This document shows positions 27,557-37,208 of a stretch of DNA of 57,145 bases, in pieces. Location of the stretch: NCBI RefSeq assembly GCF_003050865.1, contig NZ_QAOK01000022.1:1-57145 (forward strand). The letters run 5' to 3'. This DNA comes from Nitrosospira multiformis. Lineage in GTDB: Bacteria; Pseudomonadota; Gammaproteobacteria; Burkholderiales; Nitrosomonadaceae. The stretch's first letter is position 1. Each line of letters opens with the position of its first letter. The translations under genes were made by a program, and so were the position numbers. The notes under the pieces are model-generated. The model saw only the letters and a list, made by a program, of their open reading frames with translations, was not told the DNA's origin and searched no databases.

Positions 27557-27591
27557 TCCCGTCTAAATAAGACCAATACTGGCCGACGGGA
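27557..27591. promoter_or_regulatory. Candidate operator upstream of alpA
   Basis: Inverted TCCCGTC / GACGGGA arms with 21 bases between them lie 10 bp before the alpA start, where an autoregulator would bind. This is inferred from symmetry and position only. Confidence 0.35.
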
Positions 27592-27651
27592 ATATCGTTG
27601 CTCAATTACATGACTCAATCTATGCCGTTAAGGGGCCACGCGTGGCAGTCC

Positions 27652-27679
27652 AGCCGCTAGACGGATCTGTCTAGCGGCT
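27652..27679 (-). terminator. Strong hairpin at the end of the 274-aa gene
   Basis: A perfect 11-bp stem (AGCCGCTAGAC with GTCTAGCGGCT) and a 6-base loop overlap the stop codon at 27678. No T-run follows, so it may be attenuating, RNA-stabilising or a protein site rather than an intrinsic terminator. A 12-bp palindrome, GCCACGCGTGGC, lies next to it at 27635-27646. Confidence 0.5.
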
Positions 27680-28502
27680 AAACGGATTTTCGTATCCAGG
27701 CAGCAATAGTTCGCTGCGCGTTTTCCTCGCTCAAATGGGCGCCAATGGCTTTACCATACTCAATCGTAATATCTTTGAGTGCATGCGCTGCTCGGTTTGC
27801 AGACGGCCATTTACCCTCTTGGTAGCGTTGGAGAGTCCACTCTTTAAGGCTCTGCATAGCGGCATGGCGCTTATCCGCTCCAGATTTACCGAGCTCTGAG
27901 AGTTTAAGGCGTAAGGCTGTTTTAACTTCTTCTTCGCTAAGCCCAGCACCTAGCTTCATCCTGAGTGAATATGAAAGCGCCTCATAAGCTAGAAGCAGGC
28001 ACTCGACTTGGTGCTGTTGTGCGAGCGCGCGGAACCATTTATCTCGGGTTATCCTTTTAACCGGAGTCTGCGGGGGAGCTTCAAATGCTGCATTTATCAA
28101 CCAACGTCCGTACGCCGCCAGTTGCTCTGGCCCAGAATAGGTTCGTTCAACGGCTGGAGGCACCTCTTTTCCCGAATCGTCATAATAATGATCGTCTTCG
28201 CTCAGCCATTCAGGCCGGACAAGCATTTGATCCTTGGAAGTGGATATCATTAAAAACATTTTGTAAACCGGATAAAAATCAAAAAAACCTGCCCCTTCCT
28301 CCACTGACCAATCGTCAACCCAATCGTGCATCCTTCTGCCGAGAGTCAGCCAAACATAAGACACGAACGAACCCCTCGGCATAAGCCTCTCCAGCTCGTC
28401 TAATAAAACCAACTTGTAGTAATCCGCGTGAAACTCCATCCACTCATGGTCCTTTAAATTTGTGCTGCACAGTCGCACGGGCTTTCTGACATTCAACCTC
28501 AA
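27678..28502 (-). CDS. Satellite-associated hypothetical protein
   Basis: Up to 274 aa. The upstream frame begins with TTG at 28502; an ATG 21 codons on (28439), with AAGGA upstream, is an alternative. There is no recognisable catalytic motif. It is rich in aromatic and charged residues, with YVWLTLGRRMHDW near the N-terminus and a helical C-terminus, KWPSANRAAHALKDITIEYG, that looks like a DNA-binding or dimerisation segment. It lies 11 bp after the integrase gene and is probably co-transcribed with it, a position often taken by island maintenance or immunity genes. No function can be given. Confidence 0.6.
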   Translation of the reverse strand: MRLNVRKPVRLCSTNLKDHEWMEFHADYYKLVLLDELERLMPRGSFVSYVWLTLGRRMHDWVDDWSVEEGAGFFDFYPVYKMFLMISTSKDQMLVRPEWLSEDDHYYDDSGKEVPPAVERTYSGPEQLAAYGRWLINAAFEAPPQTPVKRITRDKWFRALAQQHQVECLLLAYEALSYSLRMKLGAGLSEEEVKTALRLKLSELGKSGADKRHAAMQSLKEWTLQRYQEGKWPSANRAAHALKDITIEYGKAIGAHLSEENAQRTIAAWIRKSV

Positions 28503-28513
28503 GGGTTGATTAG

Positions 28514-29782
28514 CTAGAGGTACGCTACGTTTCCTTTGAGTCCAATTACTTCCGCTCCGGCTTTCAATTTATCCAGATAATCCGCCCATTGCTGCATCAT
28601 CTTTCGGCGCTCAGGAAGGTGAGCTGTTCGGTTATAAGCACGGCCGTTCGGGTCTCTCACGGCATGGGCTAGCTGGTGTTCGATCAGGTCGGGCCTCACC
28701 CCTAGCACTTCATCAAGGATTGTCCTAGCCATCGCACGGAAGCCGTGGCCGCTCATTTCATCCTTGGGTATACCCATACGCCGCAGTGCCGCTAGGATAG
28801 CGTTATCGCTCATTGGCCGGATGGTGCTGCGTGCGCCTGGAAAGACAAAGCGGCCGGTACCTGTCAGGGCGTGAAGCTCCCGCAGGATCGACACCGCTTG
28901 TGTTGATAGGGGAACGATATGGGGCGTGCCTGTTTTCGTCACGGTGTAGCGCCATTCGCCCGCATCAAGATTAATATCCTTCCATTCGGCCTTGCGAAGT
29001 TCGCCGGGGCGCACGAATACCAGAGGTGCAAGACGCAGTGCGCAGGCAACTACGAAGGTACCTTCGTAGCCATCCAGTGTTCTCAGCAATTGCCCTACCT
29101 GCTTGGGCTCTGTTACAGCAGCGAAGTGTTCGCCTTTTACTGGCGGGAGCGCACCACGCAAATCGCCAGATGGGTCACGCTCCGCTCGTCCTGTTGCCAC
29201 TGCATATCGGAATACTTGTCCGCAATTTGCAAGTGCCCGATGGGCGGTTTCAAGCGCACCCCGGCTCTCAACTCTCCTCACAACGGACAGCAATTCAGAT
29301 GGAGCGATATCGGCAATCGGACGTCCACCGATCCAGGGAAAAACATCGCGCTCAAACCTGCGAATAATGCGTTCCCCATGAGCTTCGGACCAGGAGGAGG
29401 CATATTTGGAATACCATTCTCGCGCCACTACCTCGAAGCTGCTTGCTGCTCTATTCTGCTTGGTGGCCTTTTGCGCTTTGCGGTTCTCGCCCGGGTCTAT
29501 ACCTTGAGCCAGTAGCTCGCGTGCTTCATCCCGAAGCTCACGAGCACCTTTAATCTTTCGGGTCTTGCCTGTTTCTTCATCTTTTATGACACGACTTGCC
29601 AGGGGTACGTCAGGATAGACCCCTAGGGATAACAGCTTTTCCTTGCCATCGAATTTATAGCGGAAGCGCCACCACTTCCCCCCGGAAGGGGTAACAATCA
29701 GGAACAGGCCGCGCTCATCAAACAGCTTGACAGGCTTAGCGCCGGGCTTTGCATTGCGTATTGCAGTATCAGTTAGGGGCAT
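28514..29782 (-). CDS. int: P4-type tyrosine integrase
   Basis: 422 aa, full family length. The N-terminal DUF4102 arm-binding domain starts MPLTDTAIRNAKPG and has GLFLIVTPSGGKWWRFRY. The catalytic set is complete: Arg258 (VRPGEL), His346 and Arg349 (HGFR), His373 (LAHAV) and Tyr383 (RAYNRT). P4-type integrases insert islands into tRNA or tmRNA 3' ends; the ssrA 3' end is 164 bp from this start codon, so ssrA is the likely attachment gene. Candidate arm sites (AGGGGTAACT, GGGGTTACCCC, AGTTACCCCT) lie at 29783-29831. I could not find the second att copy to the left. Confidence 0.93.
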   Translation of the reverse strand: MPLTDTAIRNAKPGAKPVKLFDERGLFLIVTPSGGKWWRFRYKFDGKEKLLSLGVYPDVPLASRVIKDEETGKTRKIKGARELRDEARELLAQGIDPGENRKAQKATKQNRAASSFEVVAREWYSKYASSWSEAHGERIIRRFERDVFPWIGGRPIADIAPSELLSVVRRVESRGALETAHRALANCGQVFRYAVATGRAERDPSGDLRGALPPVKGEHFAAVTEPKQVGQLLRTLDGYEGTFVVACALRLAPLVFVRPGELRKAEWKDINLDAGEWRYTVTKTGTPHIVPLSTQAVSILRELHALTGTGRFVFPGARSTIRPMSDNAILAALRRMGIPKDEMSGHGFRAMARTILDEVLGVRPDLIEHQLAHAVRDPNGRAYNRTAHLPERRKMMQQWADYLDKLKAGAEVIGLKGNVAYL

Positions 29783-29831
29783 AGGGGTAACTCAATTTCA
29801 GAAATTGGGGTTACCCCGAAGAGTTACCCCT
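29783..29831. repeat. Integrase-proximal AGTTACCCCT repeat cluster
   Basis: Three related sites in 49 bp: AGGGGTAACT (29783-29792, inverted), GGGGTTACCCC (29807-29817, palindromic) and AGTTACCCCT (29822-29831). They precede the integrase start codon and match the pair at 3344-3364. They are candidate integrase arm or excisionase/operator sites. Confidence 0.5.
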
Positions 29832-29888
29832 CTTTAAAGCTGGATGTTGTTGGACAATCTTACCCCTTGCTGGACAAAGAATGCAATA

Positions 29889-29914
29889 AAAAACCCGCAC
29901 TTAGGCGGGTTTTT
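29889..29914 (-). terminator. Intrinsic terminator downstream of ssrA
   Basis: AAAACCCGC...GCGGGTTTT stem around a 6-base loop, with T-runs in both directions, 30 bp beyond the tmRNA 3' end. It should end ssrA transcription before the integrase promoter region. If the satellite is inserted at ssrA, this terminator lies on the satellite side of the junction. Confidence 0.8.
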
Positions 29915-29945
29915 GGACGATATCAGATTTCTTTGGATGGTTTAA

Positions 29946-30307
29946 TGGTGGAGGCGGCGGGAATTGAACCCGCGTCCGCAAGTCCTCTACAGGCAGTTCT
30001 ACATACTTAGCCATGTTTTTTAATTTAACCTGACATCCGTCAACCGGCGAACTGATGGCAGGCGAGTTACCTATTGTTTAGCGCTCTATAAAGTAACCCT
30101 ACAAAGCGCGATCCTCGTTAATGGCTCCGCTGCCTGTTGCCAGGCCCGGCGTTGAGGCCCACCGGTGCGGAGTCTAGCCGGATTTAAGCGGCTAAAGCGT
30201 AGTTTTCGTCGTTTGCGACTATTGGTTTCCAGATGTATTTACGAGGTAACTGGTCCTCGGTATGCCCTGCTCTGCTTTGCAACCCACGTCGAAGCCAGGT
30301 CGCCCCC
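29946..30307 (-). ncRNA. ssrA: Transfer-messenger RNA (tmRNA)
   Basis: The 5' end GGGGGCGACCTGGCTTCGAC and the 3' end GGTTCAATTCCCGCC...CCACCA form the tRNA-like half: acceptor GGGGGCG pairs with CGCCUCC (one G-U) and the T arm is GCGGG-TTCAATT-CCCGC. The encoded tag at 30184-30216 reads ANDENYALAA then TAA, a form seen in betaproteobacteria. tmRNA with SmpB frees stalled ribosomes and marks the peptide for proteolysis. Length is 362 nt with the encoded CCA. It is a classic integration site for islands, and the integrase gene follows its 3' end. Confidence 0.97.
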
Positions 30308-30430
30308 GGCATTCTTTATTACTGCTAGTTAGATGACTGCGAACCGGAAGAGTTCAATGGAGAGCGCTACGTATTAATCCCCCGGCACTCCTCAAAGATT
30401 CTCTTGATTCGCAACAACACTATGGTCGGG

Positions 30431-30436
30431 ATTATA
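30431..30436 (-). promoter_or_regulatory. Candidate -10 box upstream of ssrA
   Basis: TATAAT within GGGTATAATCCC lies about 120 bp before the mature tmRNA 5' end. It could give a precursor processed by RNase P. No clear -35 box is seen. The rest of 30308-30681 has only a GC-rich stretch with repeated CCTCTCC (about 30600-30640) and no gene I can support. Confidence 0.4.
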
Positions 30437-30681
30437 CCCGATATTTTTTTAACTGCAGGGTAGACCCCGTCATATCCTGAATTTTGTCTTTACCGGAGTT
30501 GTGCCAATAGTAAGTCCTCTATTAGCGTCTTCTTCATCGTTGATCCTTCGATCCTTTGGCAAGCTCGGATGAGGGGGAACGGGGAGTCGAGAGATTGAAG
30601 CCACCCTCTCCCCGTTCCTCTCCCTTTCAGAGAGGGGGCTTTTCCAGACGAACAAGTACGAAAGGATCGGGCGAACGGTTT

Positions 30682-31329
30682 TTACAAATACCCGAGCAGT
30701 TCTTCGGGTCGGTCTATGAGGTATCTTGCGCCCCAGGTTTCGGGGGCGCCTACATTGCCAAGATAGCCGTATCTGGCAATGATGGGTTCCATGCCGGCAG
30801 CGAGGCTGGCCTGGACGTCGCGCAGGTCGTCGCCCAGGTAGATGCATTCTTCCGGCGGAACGGCTATTGCTCCGCTTGCAGTCAGCAGGGGCTCGGGATG
30901 GGGCTTGGAGTGCGTGGTATCGCCCCCACTGATGATGCAGGCGGCACGGTTGCCCAAACTCAGCGCCTGCATGAGCGGCACGGAAAAGCGGGCAGGTTTG
31001 TTGGTGACGATGCCCCAGATCATGCCTCGGTCATCGAGTTGGTCGAGGAGATCTGCGATACCTGCGAATAAAGAGGTTTCGCGGCAGAGATGTTCCGCGT
31101 AGAAGTCGAGGAATTCGGCGCGCATGGCGTCATATCCGGCGTCCCCCGGCTTGATGTTGAATCCAAGGCCCAACAGGCCGCGCGCGCCCGCTGAAGCTTC
31201 GGTGCGGATGAGCTCCAATGGCAGGGGTGGCAGCCCGCGGGCAATGCGCTGCCGATTCAGGGCATACCCGAGATCGGGTGCGGTATCGGCAAGCGTTCCG
31301 TCGAGATCGAAGAGGATGGCGTTAATCAT
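30682..31329 (-). CDS. gph: Phosphoglycolate phosphatase (HAD family)
   Basis: The HAD hydrolase begins MINAILFDLDGTLADT (nucleophile Asp8, acid/base Asp10), a start preferred over one 15 codons upstream because the family starts just before this motif. Later motifs are VTNKPARF (motif II-III region) and IYLGDDLRDVQAS (motif IV). It has about 215 aa, normal for Gph. It removes phosphate from 2-phosphoglycolate made by DNA repair and by Rubisco oxygenation, the latter relevant in an autotroph. It follows ubiG by 118 bp on the same strand, a common order in betaproteobacteria. A close HAD phosphatase with another substrate is possible. Confidence 0.85.
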   Translation of the reverse strand: MINAILFDLDGTLADTAPDLGYALNRQRIARGLPPLPLELIRTEASAGARGLLGLGFNIKPGDAGYDAMRAEFLDFYAEHLCRETSLFAGIADLLDQLDDRGMIWGIVTNKPARFSVPLMQALSLGNRAACIISGGDTTHSKPHPEPLLTASGAIAVPPEECIYLGDDLRDVQASLAAGMEPIIARYGYLGNVGAPETWGARYLIDRPEELLGYL

Positions 31330-31447
31330 GAAAGAGGCATGGACATAAACCGGGGAATAAAGAGGAGATGCCAATCCAGATAAGATGTAACCGATGATCG
31401 GACAGGCAGAAAATGATCGCTTGAATCTGGCCCTGGAGCGTGAGATT

Positions 31448-32167
31448 TCAGGCGCGCAATGCCATGATGTAGTTGACGTCGGTATCCTGTCCCAGGGAGT
31501 ACACTTTGGTGATGGGATTGTAGCTCATGCCGATTACTTCCTGCACATCCAGCCCTGCTTCGCGGGCCATGCGCCCAAGTTCAGACGGCTTGATGAATTT
31601 GGCATAGTCGTGCGTCCCGCGCGGCAGCAGATTCAACACGTATTCCGCGCCGATCACAGCAAACAGGTACGATTTTGGGTTGCGATTGATGGTCGAGAAG
31701 AACACCCAGCCACCGGGCCTGGTGAGTTCCGCGCAGGCTCTTACCGTGCTGACCGGATCCGGCACATGCTCCAGCATTTCCATGCAGGTGACCACATCAT
31801 AATGATGCGGCTGCTCCGCGGCGAGCGCTTCCACTGCGATTTTACGGTAATTGACTTTATTCCCGCTTTCCAGCAGGTGCAGCTTTGCCACCTTCAGCGC
31901 CTTGTCACCCAGATCGATGCCGGTTACCTGCGCTCCACTCTCCGCCATGCTTTCAGACAGGATACCCCCGCCACAGCCGACATCCAGGACAGCTTTACCC
32001 GCCAGGCGGGCATAGCGGTCTATGTAACCCAGCCGCAGCGGGTTGATCTCATGCAGCGGCTTGAACTCGCTGTTGGGGTCCCACCAGCGATGCGCGAGCT
32101 GGTTGAATTTTTCCAGTTCCAGCAGATCAACGTTGACGCTGCTATTTTCGATTTCTTTATCCATCAT
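31448..32167 (-). CDS. ubiG: Ubiquinone biosynthesis O-methyltransferase UbiG
   Basis: 239 aa. The N-terminal [22 protein letters not shown] and SAM motif [17 protein letters not shown] are diagnostic of UbiG, as is EMLEHVPDP after the core. It carries out both O-methylations in ubiquinone synthesis (polyprenyl-dihydroxybenzoate and demethylubiquinol). Its ATG overlaps the stop of the upstream deaminase gene by 4 bp and gph follows, so the three form an operon. Confidence 0.95.
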   Translation of the reverse strand: MMDKEIENSSVNVDLLELEKFNQLAHRWWDPNSEFKPLHEINPLRLGYIDRYARLAGKAVLDVGCGGGILSESMAESGAQVTGIDLGDKALKVAKLHLLESGNKVNYRKIAVEALAAEQPHHYDVVTCMEMLEHVPDPVSTVRACAELTRPGGWVFFSTINRNPKSYLFAVIGAEYVLNLLPRGTHDYAKFIKPSELGRMAREAGLDVQEVIGMSYNPITKVYSLGQDTDVNYIMALRA

Positions 32168-33513
32168 TTTTCGTGAACTGCTATCACGCCCGTTGTCATT
32201 TGTTCCCGCCAGAATTCAGCCCTGTGCACCAATTCTTCCCGGTCCAGCGTAGTCAATTCCCCGTCACGCAGCAGCATTTTACCATTTACCCACACATGAC
32301 TCACGTGTTCACGTCCGGCAGCATAGACAAGATGGGAAACAGGATCATAGCAGGGCGCCATATCAAGACTGGAGAAATCCACTGCAGCAATATCCGCAGC
32401 TTTGCCTGGAACAAGGGAACCGATACGGTCTCCCAATCCTAAAGCCCTGGCCCCGTTGAGCGTGGCCATTTGCAGCACCTGCCACGCAGGCATCACTTCT
32501 GCCCTGCCGCTTTGTCCTTTTGCCAGCAGTGCCGCAAGCCGCATTTCTTCGAACATCTTGAGGCGGCTGTTACTTGCGGCGCTATCCGTTCCTAATCCCA
32601 CGTTGACTCCTGCTTCGGTAAGAGCGGCAACGGGCGCAAGTCCGCTGGCATGTTTCAGGTTGGAAGAAGGGCAATGGGCTACGGAACAGCCTTGCTGCGC
32701 CAGCAGTTCGATTTCCCCCTCGGTAAGATGCACCATGTGCACCGCAATCAGATTGGGACCGAGCAGTCCGAGCTTGTGCATGCGCTCAAGCGGGCGCATT
32801 CCGTAGCTTTTCAGGCTGTTGCTGATTTCATCCCCGGTTTCGTGCAGATGAATGTGAATGGGCACATCCAGTTGCTCTGCATAGGTGAGAACCCGGGACA
32901 AATTTTTGTCACTTACCGTGTAAGGCGCATGCGGGGCAAAACAGAATGACAGGAGGGGGCGCGAGTTATAATCGTCGCGCAGCGCCAGGCCCTTGGTCAG
33001 ATAGTCGTCAGGATCGCTTGCGTAGGCGGTGGGAAAGTCGATTGCAATCATGCCGATGCTGGCGCGCATGCCCGAGGCCAGAGCGGCGCGAGCCGTTGCT
33101 TCCGGAAACAGGTACATGTCATTGAAACAGGTGACTCCGCCCTGCAACATCTCGGCGCATGCCAGCCGGGTACCATCGAAGACAAAACCTGCGGTCACGT
33201 GCTTCGCTTCCGCCGGCCAGATATGGTTGGTTAGCCACTCCATCAAAGGCAGGCCATCTGCCATCCCTCGCATCAGCGACATGGCCGCGTGCGTATGGAG
33301 ATTTATCAGGCCGGGAATGAGCGCATGCCTGTTCAGCACGACACGTTCGCGCGGCTCGAATTGTACGTGTACCTCATCGCGGGGCAGGATTGCGCGAATC
33401 ATGCCCTGGTCAATTGCAATGGCATGATCATGAAACACTGCACCTGCGGGCTCAACCGGGATTACCCAGCGCGCCTCCAGCAAGGTATCAATTTTTACCG
33501 GATCCACCATCAT
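32164..33513 (-). CDS. mtaD: TRZ/ATZ-family amidohydrolase (MtaD-type deaminase)
   Basis: 449 aa metal-dependent amidohydrolase. [22 protein letters not shown] has the first metal ligands (His73, His75). Later come [17 protein letters not shown], and LGTDSAASN for the last Asp ligand. This pattern matches 5'-methylthioadenosine / S-adenosylhomocysteine deaminases (MtaD). Co-transcription with ubiG, a SAM-dependent methyltransferase that makes S-adenosylhomocysteine, supports that substrate. Other purine or triazine deaminases share the fold, so the symbol is moderate. It starts ATGATG, and a terminator for the ompA gene lies directly upstream. Confidence 0.75.
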   Translation of the reverse strand: MMVDPVKIDTLLEARWVIPVEPAGAVFHDHAIAIDQGMIRAILPRDEVHVQFEPRERVVLNRHALIPGLINLHTHAAMSLMRGMADGLPLMEWLTNHIWPAEAKHVTAGFVFDGTRLACAEMLQGGVTCFNDMYLFPEATARAALASGMRASIGMIAIDFPTAYASDPDDYLTKGLALRDDYNSRPLLSFCFAPHAPYTVSDKNLSRVLTYAEQLDVPIHIHLHETGDEISNSLKSYGMRPLERMHKLGLLGPNLIAVHMVHLTEGEIELLAQQGCSVAHCPSSNLKHASGLAPVAALTEAGVNVGLGTDSAASNSRLKMFEEMRLAALLAKGQSGRAEVMPAWQVLQMATLNGARALGLGDRIGSLVPGKAADIAAVDFSSLDMAPCYDPVSHLVYAAGREHVSHVWVNGKMLLRDGELTTLDREELVHRAEFWREQMTTGVIAVHEK

Positions 33514-33526
33514 CGCCGAAGCTTAG

Positions 33527-33556
33527 CAAAAAAAAACCCTGCCGCGACGGCAGGGT
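33527..33556 (-). terminator. Intrinsic terminator of the OmpA-family gene
   Basis: Stem ACCCTGCCG / CGGCAGGGT with a 3-base loop (33536-33556), followed on the minus strand by nine T residues (33527-33535). It lies between the ompA-type gene and the deaminase gene. Confidence 0.9.
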
Positions 33557-33590
33557 CTGATTTTTTTGTGTTTTTTGTATGTGAATCGAA

Positions 33591-34280
33591 TTATTGTATC
33601 GTTTCCTTCATCGTTTCCTTGGTTCCGGCGACTTCAACTTCGACGCGGCGGTCCGGTTGCAGGCATGCAATCAGGGCCTTGGTCCTCTTGTTACCCTTGC
33701 AGGTATCGCCTGTTACAGGATCCGCTTCGCCCTTGCCGTCGATGAAAATGCGATCAGCCGGGATGCCTTTTTCGTTGACCAGGTAAGCCTTGACGGATTC
33801 AGCGCGGCGCATGGAAAGTTTCTTGTTATACGCGTCGCTGCCGAGGCGGTCGGCATATCCGATGGCAACGATGGTGTCGTATTGGACGCCGCCGAGCTTG
33901 GTCGCGAGATCATCCAGGGTCTGTTTGCCTTCGGGCCTCAGGTTGGCCTTGTCGAAATCGAACAGTTGATCGGCGGAAAGCGAGATTTTTTCAGGTTCAG
34001 TGTAAACAGGAGCAGGAGCAGGGGCAGGAGCGGGTTCTGGAGCAGGGGCTTCGACTTTTTTCTCGGGTTTTGGCAGCAGGTCAGGATCGCACTCATAGAT
34101 CGCCATTGCAGGTGTCCAATAACCGGTGCGCCAACAGTCTCCGGAAGAATCTCTGACTACCTCGCCAACGCTATCGACCGCGTAGGCCTCAGGTATCTCC
34201 TGAGCCATAGCGACGCCTGAAAACAGCATTGGCAAAACAGCCGCTCCAAGCAAGAATTTTTTCGTTACTGTATTTTTCAT
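33591..34280 (-). CDS. OmpA-family outer-membrane protein
   Basis: 229 aa from the ATG at 34280 (AAAAGGGG ribosome site), chosen because it starts a signal peptide MKNTVTKKFLLGAAVLPMLF with predicted cleavage after AMA (residue 26). A Pro/Ala linker (EPAPAPAPAP) leads into a C-terminal OmpA peptidoglycan-binding domain: FDKANLRPEGKQTLDDLA and YADRLGSDAYNKKLSMRRAE. The N-terminal part is too short for an eight-stranded barrel, so it is better seen as a periplasmic anchor tethering the outer membrane to the wall. Two cysteines in the C-terminal domain (CKGNKR..., ALIACLQ) may form a disulfide. It is followed by its own terminator. Confidence 0.88.
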   Translation of the reverse strand: MKNTVTKKFLLGAAVLPMLFSGVAMAQEIPEAYAVDSVGEVVRDSSGDCWRTGYWTPAMAIYECDPDLLPKPEKKVEAPAPEPAPAPAPAPVYTEPEKISLSADQLFDFDKANLRPEGKQTLDDLATKLGGVQYDTIVAIGYADRLGSDAYNKKLSMRRAESVKAYLVNEKGIPADRIFIDGKGEADPVTGDTCKGNKRTKALIACLQPDRRVEVEVAGTKETMKETIQ

Positions 34281-34361
34281 GCTATGCCCCTTTTTAGAAA
34301 AACTAAGATTCAAGATCAGATCATCCCTGTAAGTCATGCAAATGAAAGACTAAGCCATCTT

Positions 34362-34370
34362 ATTATAGCA
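34362..34370 (-). promoter_or_regulatory. Extended -10 promoter of the OmpA-family gene
   Basis: TGCTATAAT on the minus strand is a perfect extended -10 box, about 82 bp before the start codon. No good -35 box is visible, as is usual for extended -10 promoters. Confidence 0.6.
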
Positions 34371-34488
34371 GGCCCATCATCGCATAATCGCGCTTCGATT
34401 ATGTATTCATATATTTGTCCTTGTCAAATGGGGGTGTTGCAATCGGCATGAAAACTGGCCTTTCGGGGTGACTCCCATACAGGTGGCA

Positions 34489-34497
34489 TGCTAAAAT
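34489..34497 (+). promoter_or_regulatory. Candidate extended -10 promoter of gyrA
   Basis: TGCTAAAAT matches an extended -10 box in five of six hexamer positions, 81 bp upstream of the gyrA ATG. The divergent ompA promoter is about 120 bp away. The rest of this spacer shows nothing else. Confidence 0.35.
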
Positions 34498-34577
34498 GGG
34501 GGGCTTTATGTGCCGATATCAGGAAAGAAATATATCCTCGATATGTTCCCGCAAGTTCCTGCCTCCCTTCAAAAGTA

Positions 34578-37163
34578 ATGGATCAATTCGCGAAAGAAAC
34601 CCTGCCGATCAGCCTCGAAGAGGAGATGCGCCGCTCCTATCTCGACTACGCCATGAGCGTCATCGTGGGACGCGCATTACCCGATGTGCGCGACGGCCTG
34701 AAACCGGTGCACCGCCGGGCGCTATTCGCTATGCATGAACTCTCCAATGACTGGAACCGCCCCTACAAAAAATCGGCGCGCATTGTCGGTGATGTCATCG
34801 GTAAATACCACCCCCACGGTGATACCGCCGTATATGACACTATAGTAAGGATGGCGCAGAATTTCTCGCTGCGCTACATGCTCGTGGATGGACAGGGTAA
34901 CTTCGGCTCCGTGGATGGCGACAACCCGGCGGCAATGCGTTATACCGAAATCCGCATGTCGCGCATCGCGCATGAGATGTTGGCCGATCTGGATAAGGAA
35001 ACGGTTGACTTCGGCCCTAACTACGACGGGACCGAGAAAGAGCCGCTGATCCTGCCGACCAAAATCCCGAACCTGCTTATCAATGGTTCGTCCGGCATTG
35101 CGGTGGGCATGGCAACCAATATTCCACCGCATAACCTGAATGAAGTGACGGATGCCTGCCTCGCCCTGCTGAAGGACCCTGAAATCGCTATTGACGATCT
35201 GATCGACCTGATACCGGGCCCGGACTTTCCCACCGCCGCCCTGATCTACGGCGTGACTGGCGTAAGGGAAGGCTATCGCACGGGCCGTGGGCGCGTGGTC
35301 ATGCGCGCGCGCACTCACTTCGAGGATATGGAAAAAGGGGGCGGACGCCAGAGCATCATTATCGATGAGCTGCCCTACCAGGTAAACAAGGCCAATCTGC
35401 TTGTCCGTATCGGAGAATTGGTGCGGGAGAAGAAAATCGAAGGCATTTCCGATTTGCGCGACGAATCGGATAAATCGGGAATGCGTGTGGTTATCGAACT
35501 GCGCCGCGGCGAAGTACCCGAGGTGGTGCTGAACAATCTCTATAAAGAAACGCAAATGCAGGACACCTTCGGCATGAACATGGTGGCCCTGCTTGACGGG
35601 CAGCCGCGCCTGCTGAATTTGAAGCAGATGCTGGAGGCATTCTTGCGCCACCGGCGCGAGGTTGTTACGCGGCGCAGCGTGTTCGAGTTGAAAAAGGCGC
35701 GTGAACGCGGCCACCTGCTGGAGGGACTCGCCGTCGCATTATCCAATGTGGATGAAGTGATTGCCCTGATCAAGGCGGCGCAGACGCCTGCAGCAGCCAA
35801 GGAAGCATTGATGTCGCGAGTGTGGCGCTCGCAACTGGTGGAGCAAATGCTGGCGCGCGCTGCAGTGGATGCAAAACAATTCCGTCCCGAGGGTCTGGCG
35901 CCCGAATACGGGTTATTCGATGACGATTATCACCTTTCCGATGCGCAGGCGCAGGCTATACTGGAATTGCGCCTGCAACGCCTGACAGGGCTCGAGCAGG
36001 ACAAGATTGTCAGCGAATATAAGGATGTAATGGAAAGAATAGCCGACCTTCTCGACATTCTTGCCCGGCCGAAGCGCATCACGGCCATTATCACCCAGGA
36101 ACTTGTTGCCATGAAGCAACAGTTTGGTGATAAACGCCGCAGCGAGATCGTCATCAATACCCAGGATCTGAGCATGGAGGACCTGATCGCCTCCGAGGAT
36201 GTGGTCGTGACCCTGTCGCACAATGGGTACATCAAGTCCCAGCCGCTCGATGACTACCGGGCGCAGAAACGGGGCGGCCGCGGGAAGCAGGCCACGGGCA
36301 CCAAAGATGATGATTTCATCGACAACCTGTTTATCGCCAATACGCACGACTACATCCTTTGTTTTTCCAGCCGGGGGAGGGTCTACTGGATCAAGGTGTA
36401 CTCCGTGCCGCAGGGAGGGCGCGCTTCCCGCGGCAAGCCTATCGTCAACCTGGTGCAACTCGAACGCGGCGAGAAGATCAATGCCATTCTTCCGGTAAAG
36501 ACATTCGATGACAACCGTTATGTATTTATGGCAACTTCCTTCGGCACAGTGAAAAAAACACCCCTGTCGGAGTTTTCGCGACCGCGCGCGAGTGGCATCA
36601 TAGCGGTAGGTCTCGACGAGGATGATTTTCTGATCGGCGTGGCGCTGACCGAGGGCAAGCATGATGTGATGCTCTTCTCCGATGGCGGAAAAGCCGTGCG
36701 TTTCGACGAGAATGACGTACGCCCGATGGGACGGGGCGCCCGGGGCGTGCGCGGGATGACGCTGGGCAAGGGGCAAAAGGTGATCTCGCTGGTGGTAGCC
36801 GAGAGCGAGGAGCAGGCAGTGCTGACCGCAACCGAGAATGGCTATGGCAAGCGTACTCCCATCAGCGAATACACTCGTCACGGGCGTGGTTCGCAGGGCA
36901 TGATCGCGATCAAGACGACCGAGCGAAACGGCAAGGTCGTGGCGGCACGGCTCGTGCGCGAGGATGACGAAATCATGCTCATCACGACCGGGGGCGTGCT
37001 GATCCGCACACGGGTGAAAGAGGTTCGCGAGATGAGCCGGGCAACGCAGGGCGTGATACTGATCAACCCGGATGAGGGTGAGAAACTTGCCGGGCTGGAA
37101 AGGGTCGTGGAAACTGACGAAGCGCCAGGATTAGGGGAAGGCTTAGCCACGGATCAGCCGTGA
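34578..37163 (+). CDS. gyrA: DNA gyrase subunit A
   Basis: 861 aa from the ATG at 34578, where the conserved start ([20 protein letters not shown]) begins; the frame is open 30 codons upstream without homology. Catalytic Tyr122 is in [10 protein letters not shown]. The GyrA-box QKRGGRGK and the beta-propeller CTD distinguish it from ParC. The quinolone-resistance region reads [11 protein letters not shown]: Thr83 in place of the E. coli Ser, Asp87 kept; Thr here is common in betaproteobacteria, as I recall. With GyrB it introduces negative supercoils. The ribosome site is weak. It heads the gyrA-serC-serA-pheA block, 45 bp before serC. Confidence 0.97.
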   Translation: MDQFAKETLPISLEEEMRRSYLDYAMSVIVGRALPDVRDGLKPVHRRALFAMHELSNDWNRPYKKSARIVGDVIGKYHPHGDTAVYDTIVRMAQNFSLRYMLVDGQGNFGSVDGDNPAAMRYTEIRMSRIAHEMLADLDKETVDFGPNYDGTEKEPLILPTKIPNLLINGSSGIAVGMATNIPPHNLNEVTDACLALLKDPEIAIDDLIDLIPGPDFPTAALIYGVTGVREGYRTGRGRVVMRARTHFEDMEKGGGRQSIIIDELPYQVNKANLLVRIGELVREKKIEGISDLRDESDKSGMRVVIELRRGEVPEVVLNNLYKETQMQDTFGMNMVALLDGQPRLLNLKQMLEAFLRHRREVVTRRSVFELKKARERGHLLEGLAVALSNVDEVIALIKAAQTPAAAKEALMSRVWRSQLVEQMLARAAVDAKQFRPEGLAPEYGLFDDDYHLSDAQAQAILELRLQRLTGLEQDKIVSEYKDVMERIADLLDILARPKRITAIITQELVAMKQQFGDKRRSEIVINTQDLSMEDLIASEDVVVTLSHNGYIKSQPLDDYRAQKRGGRGKQATGTKDDDFIDNLFIANTHDYILCFSSRGRVYWIKVYSVPQGGRASRGKPIVNLVQLERGEKINAILPVKTFDDNRYVFMATSFGTVKKTPLSEFSRPRASGIIAVGLDEDDFLIGVALTEGKHDVMLFSDGGKAVRFDENDVRPMGRGARGVRGMTLGKGQKVISLVVAESEEQAVLTATENGYGKRTPISEYTRHGRGSQGMIAIKTTERNGKVVAARLVREDDEIMLITTGGVLIRTRVKEVREMSRATQGVILINPDEGEKLAGLERVVETDEAPGLGEGLATDQP

Positions 37164-37208
37164 AACAGCCAGGGTAAGGAACGCATAAGGAATTCATAAG
37201 GAACTCCG

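Noticed and set aside
34578-37163. Quinolone-resistance mutation at gyrA Thr83
   Set aside because: Thr at this site is, from memory, the natural residue in many betaproteobacteria, so it is not evidence of acquired resistance.
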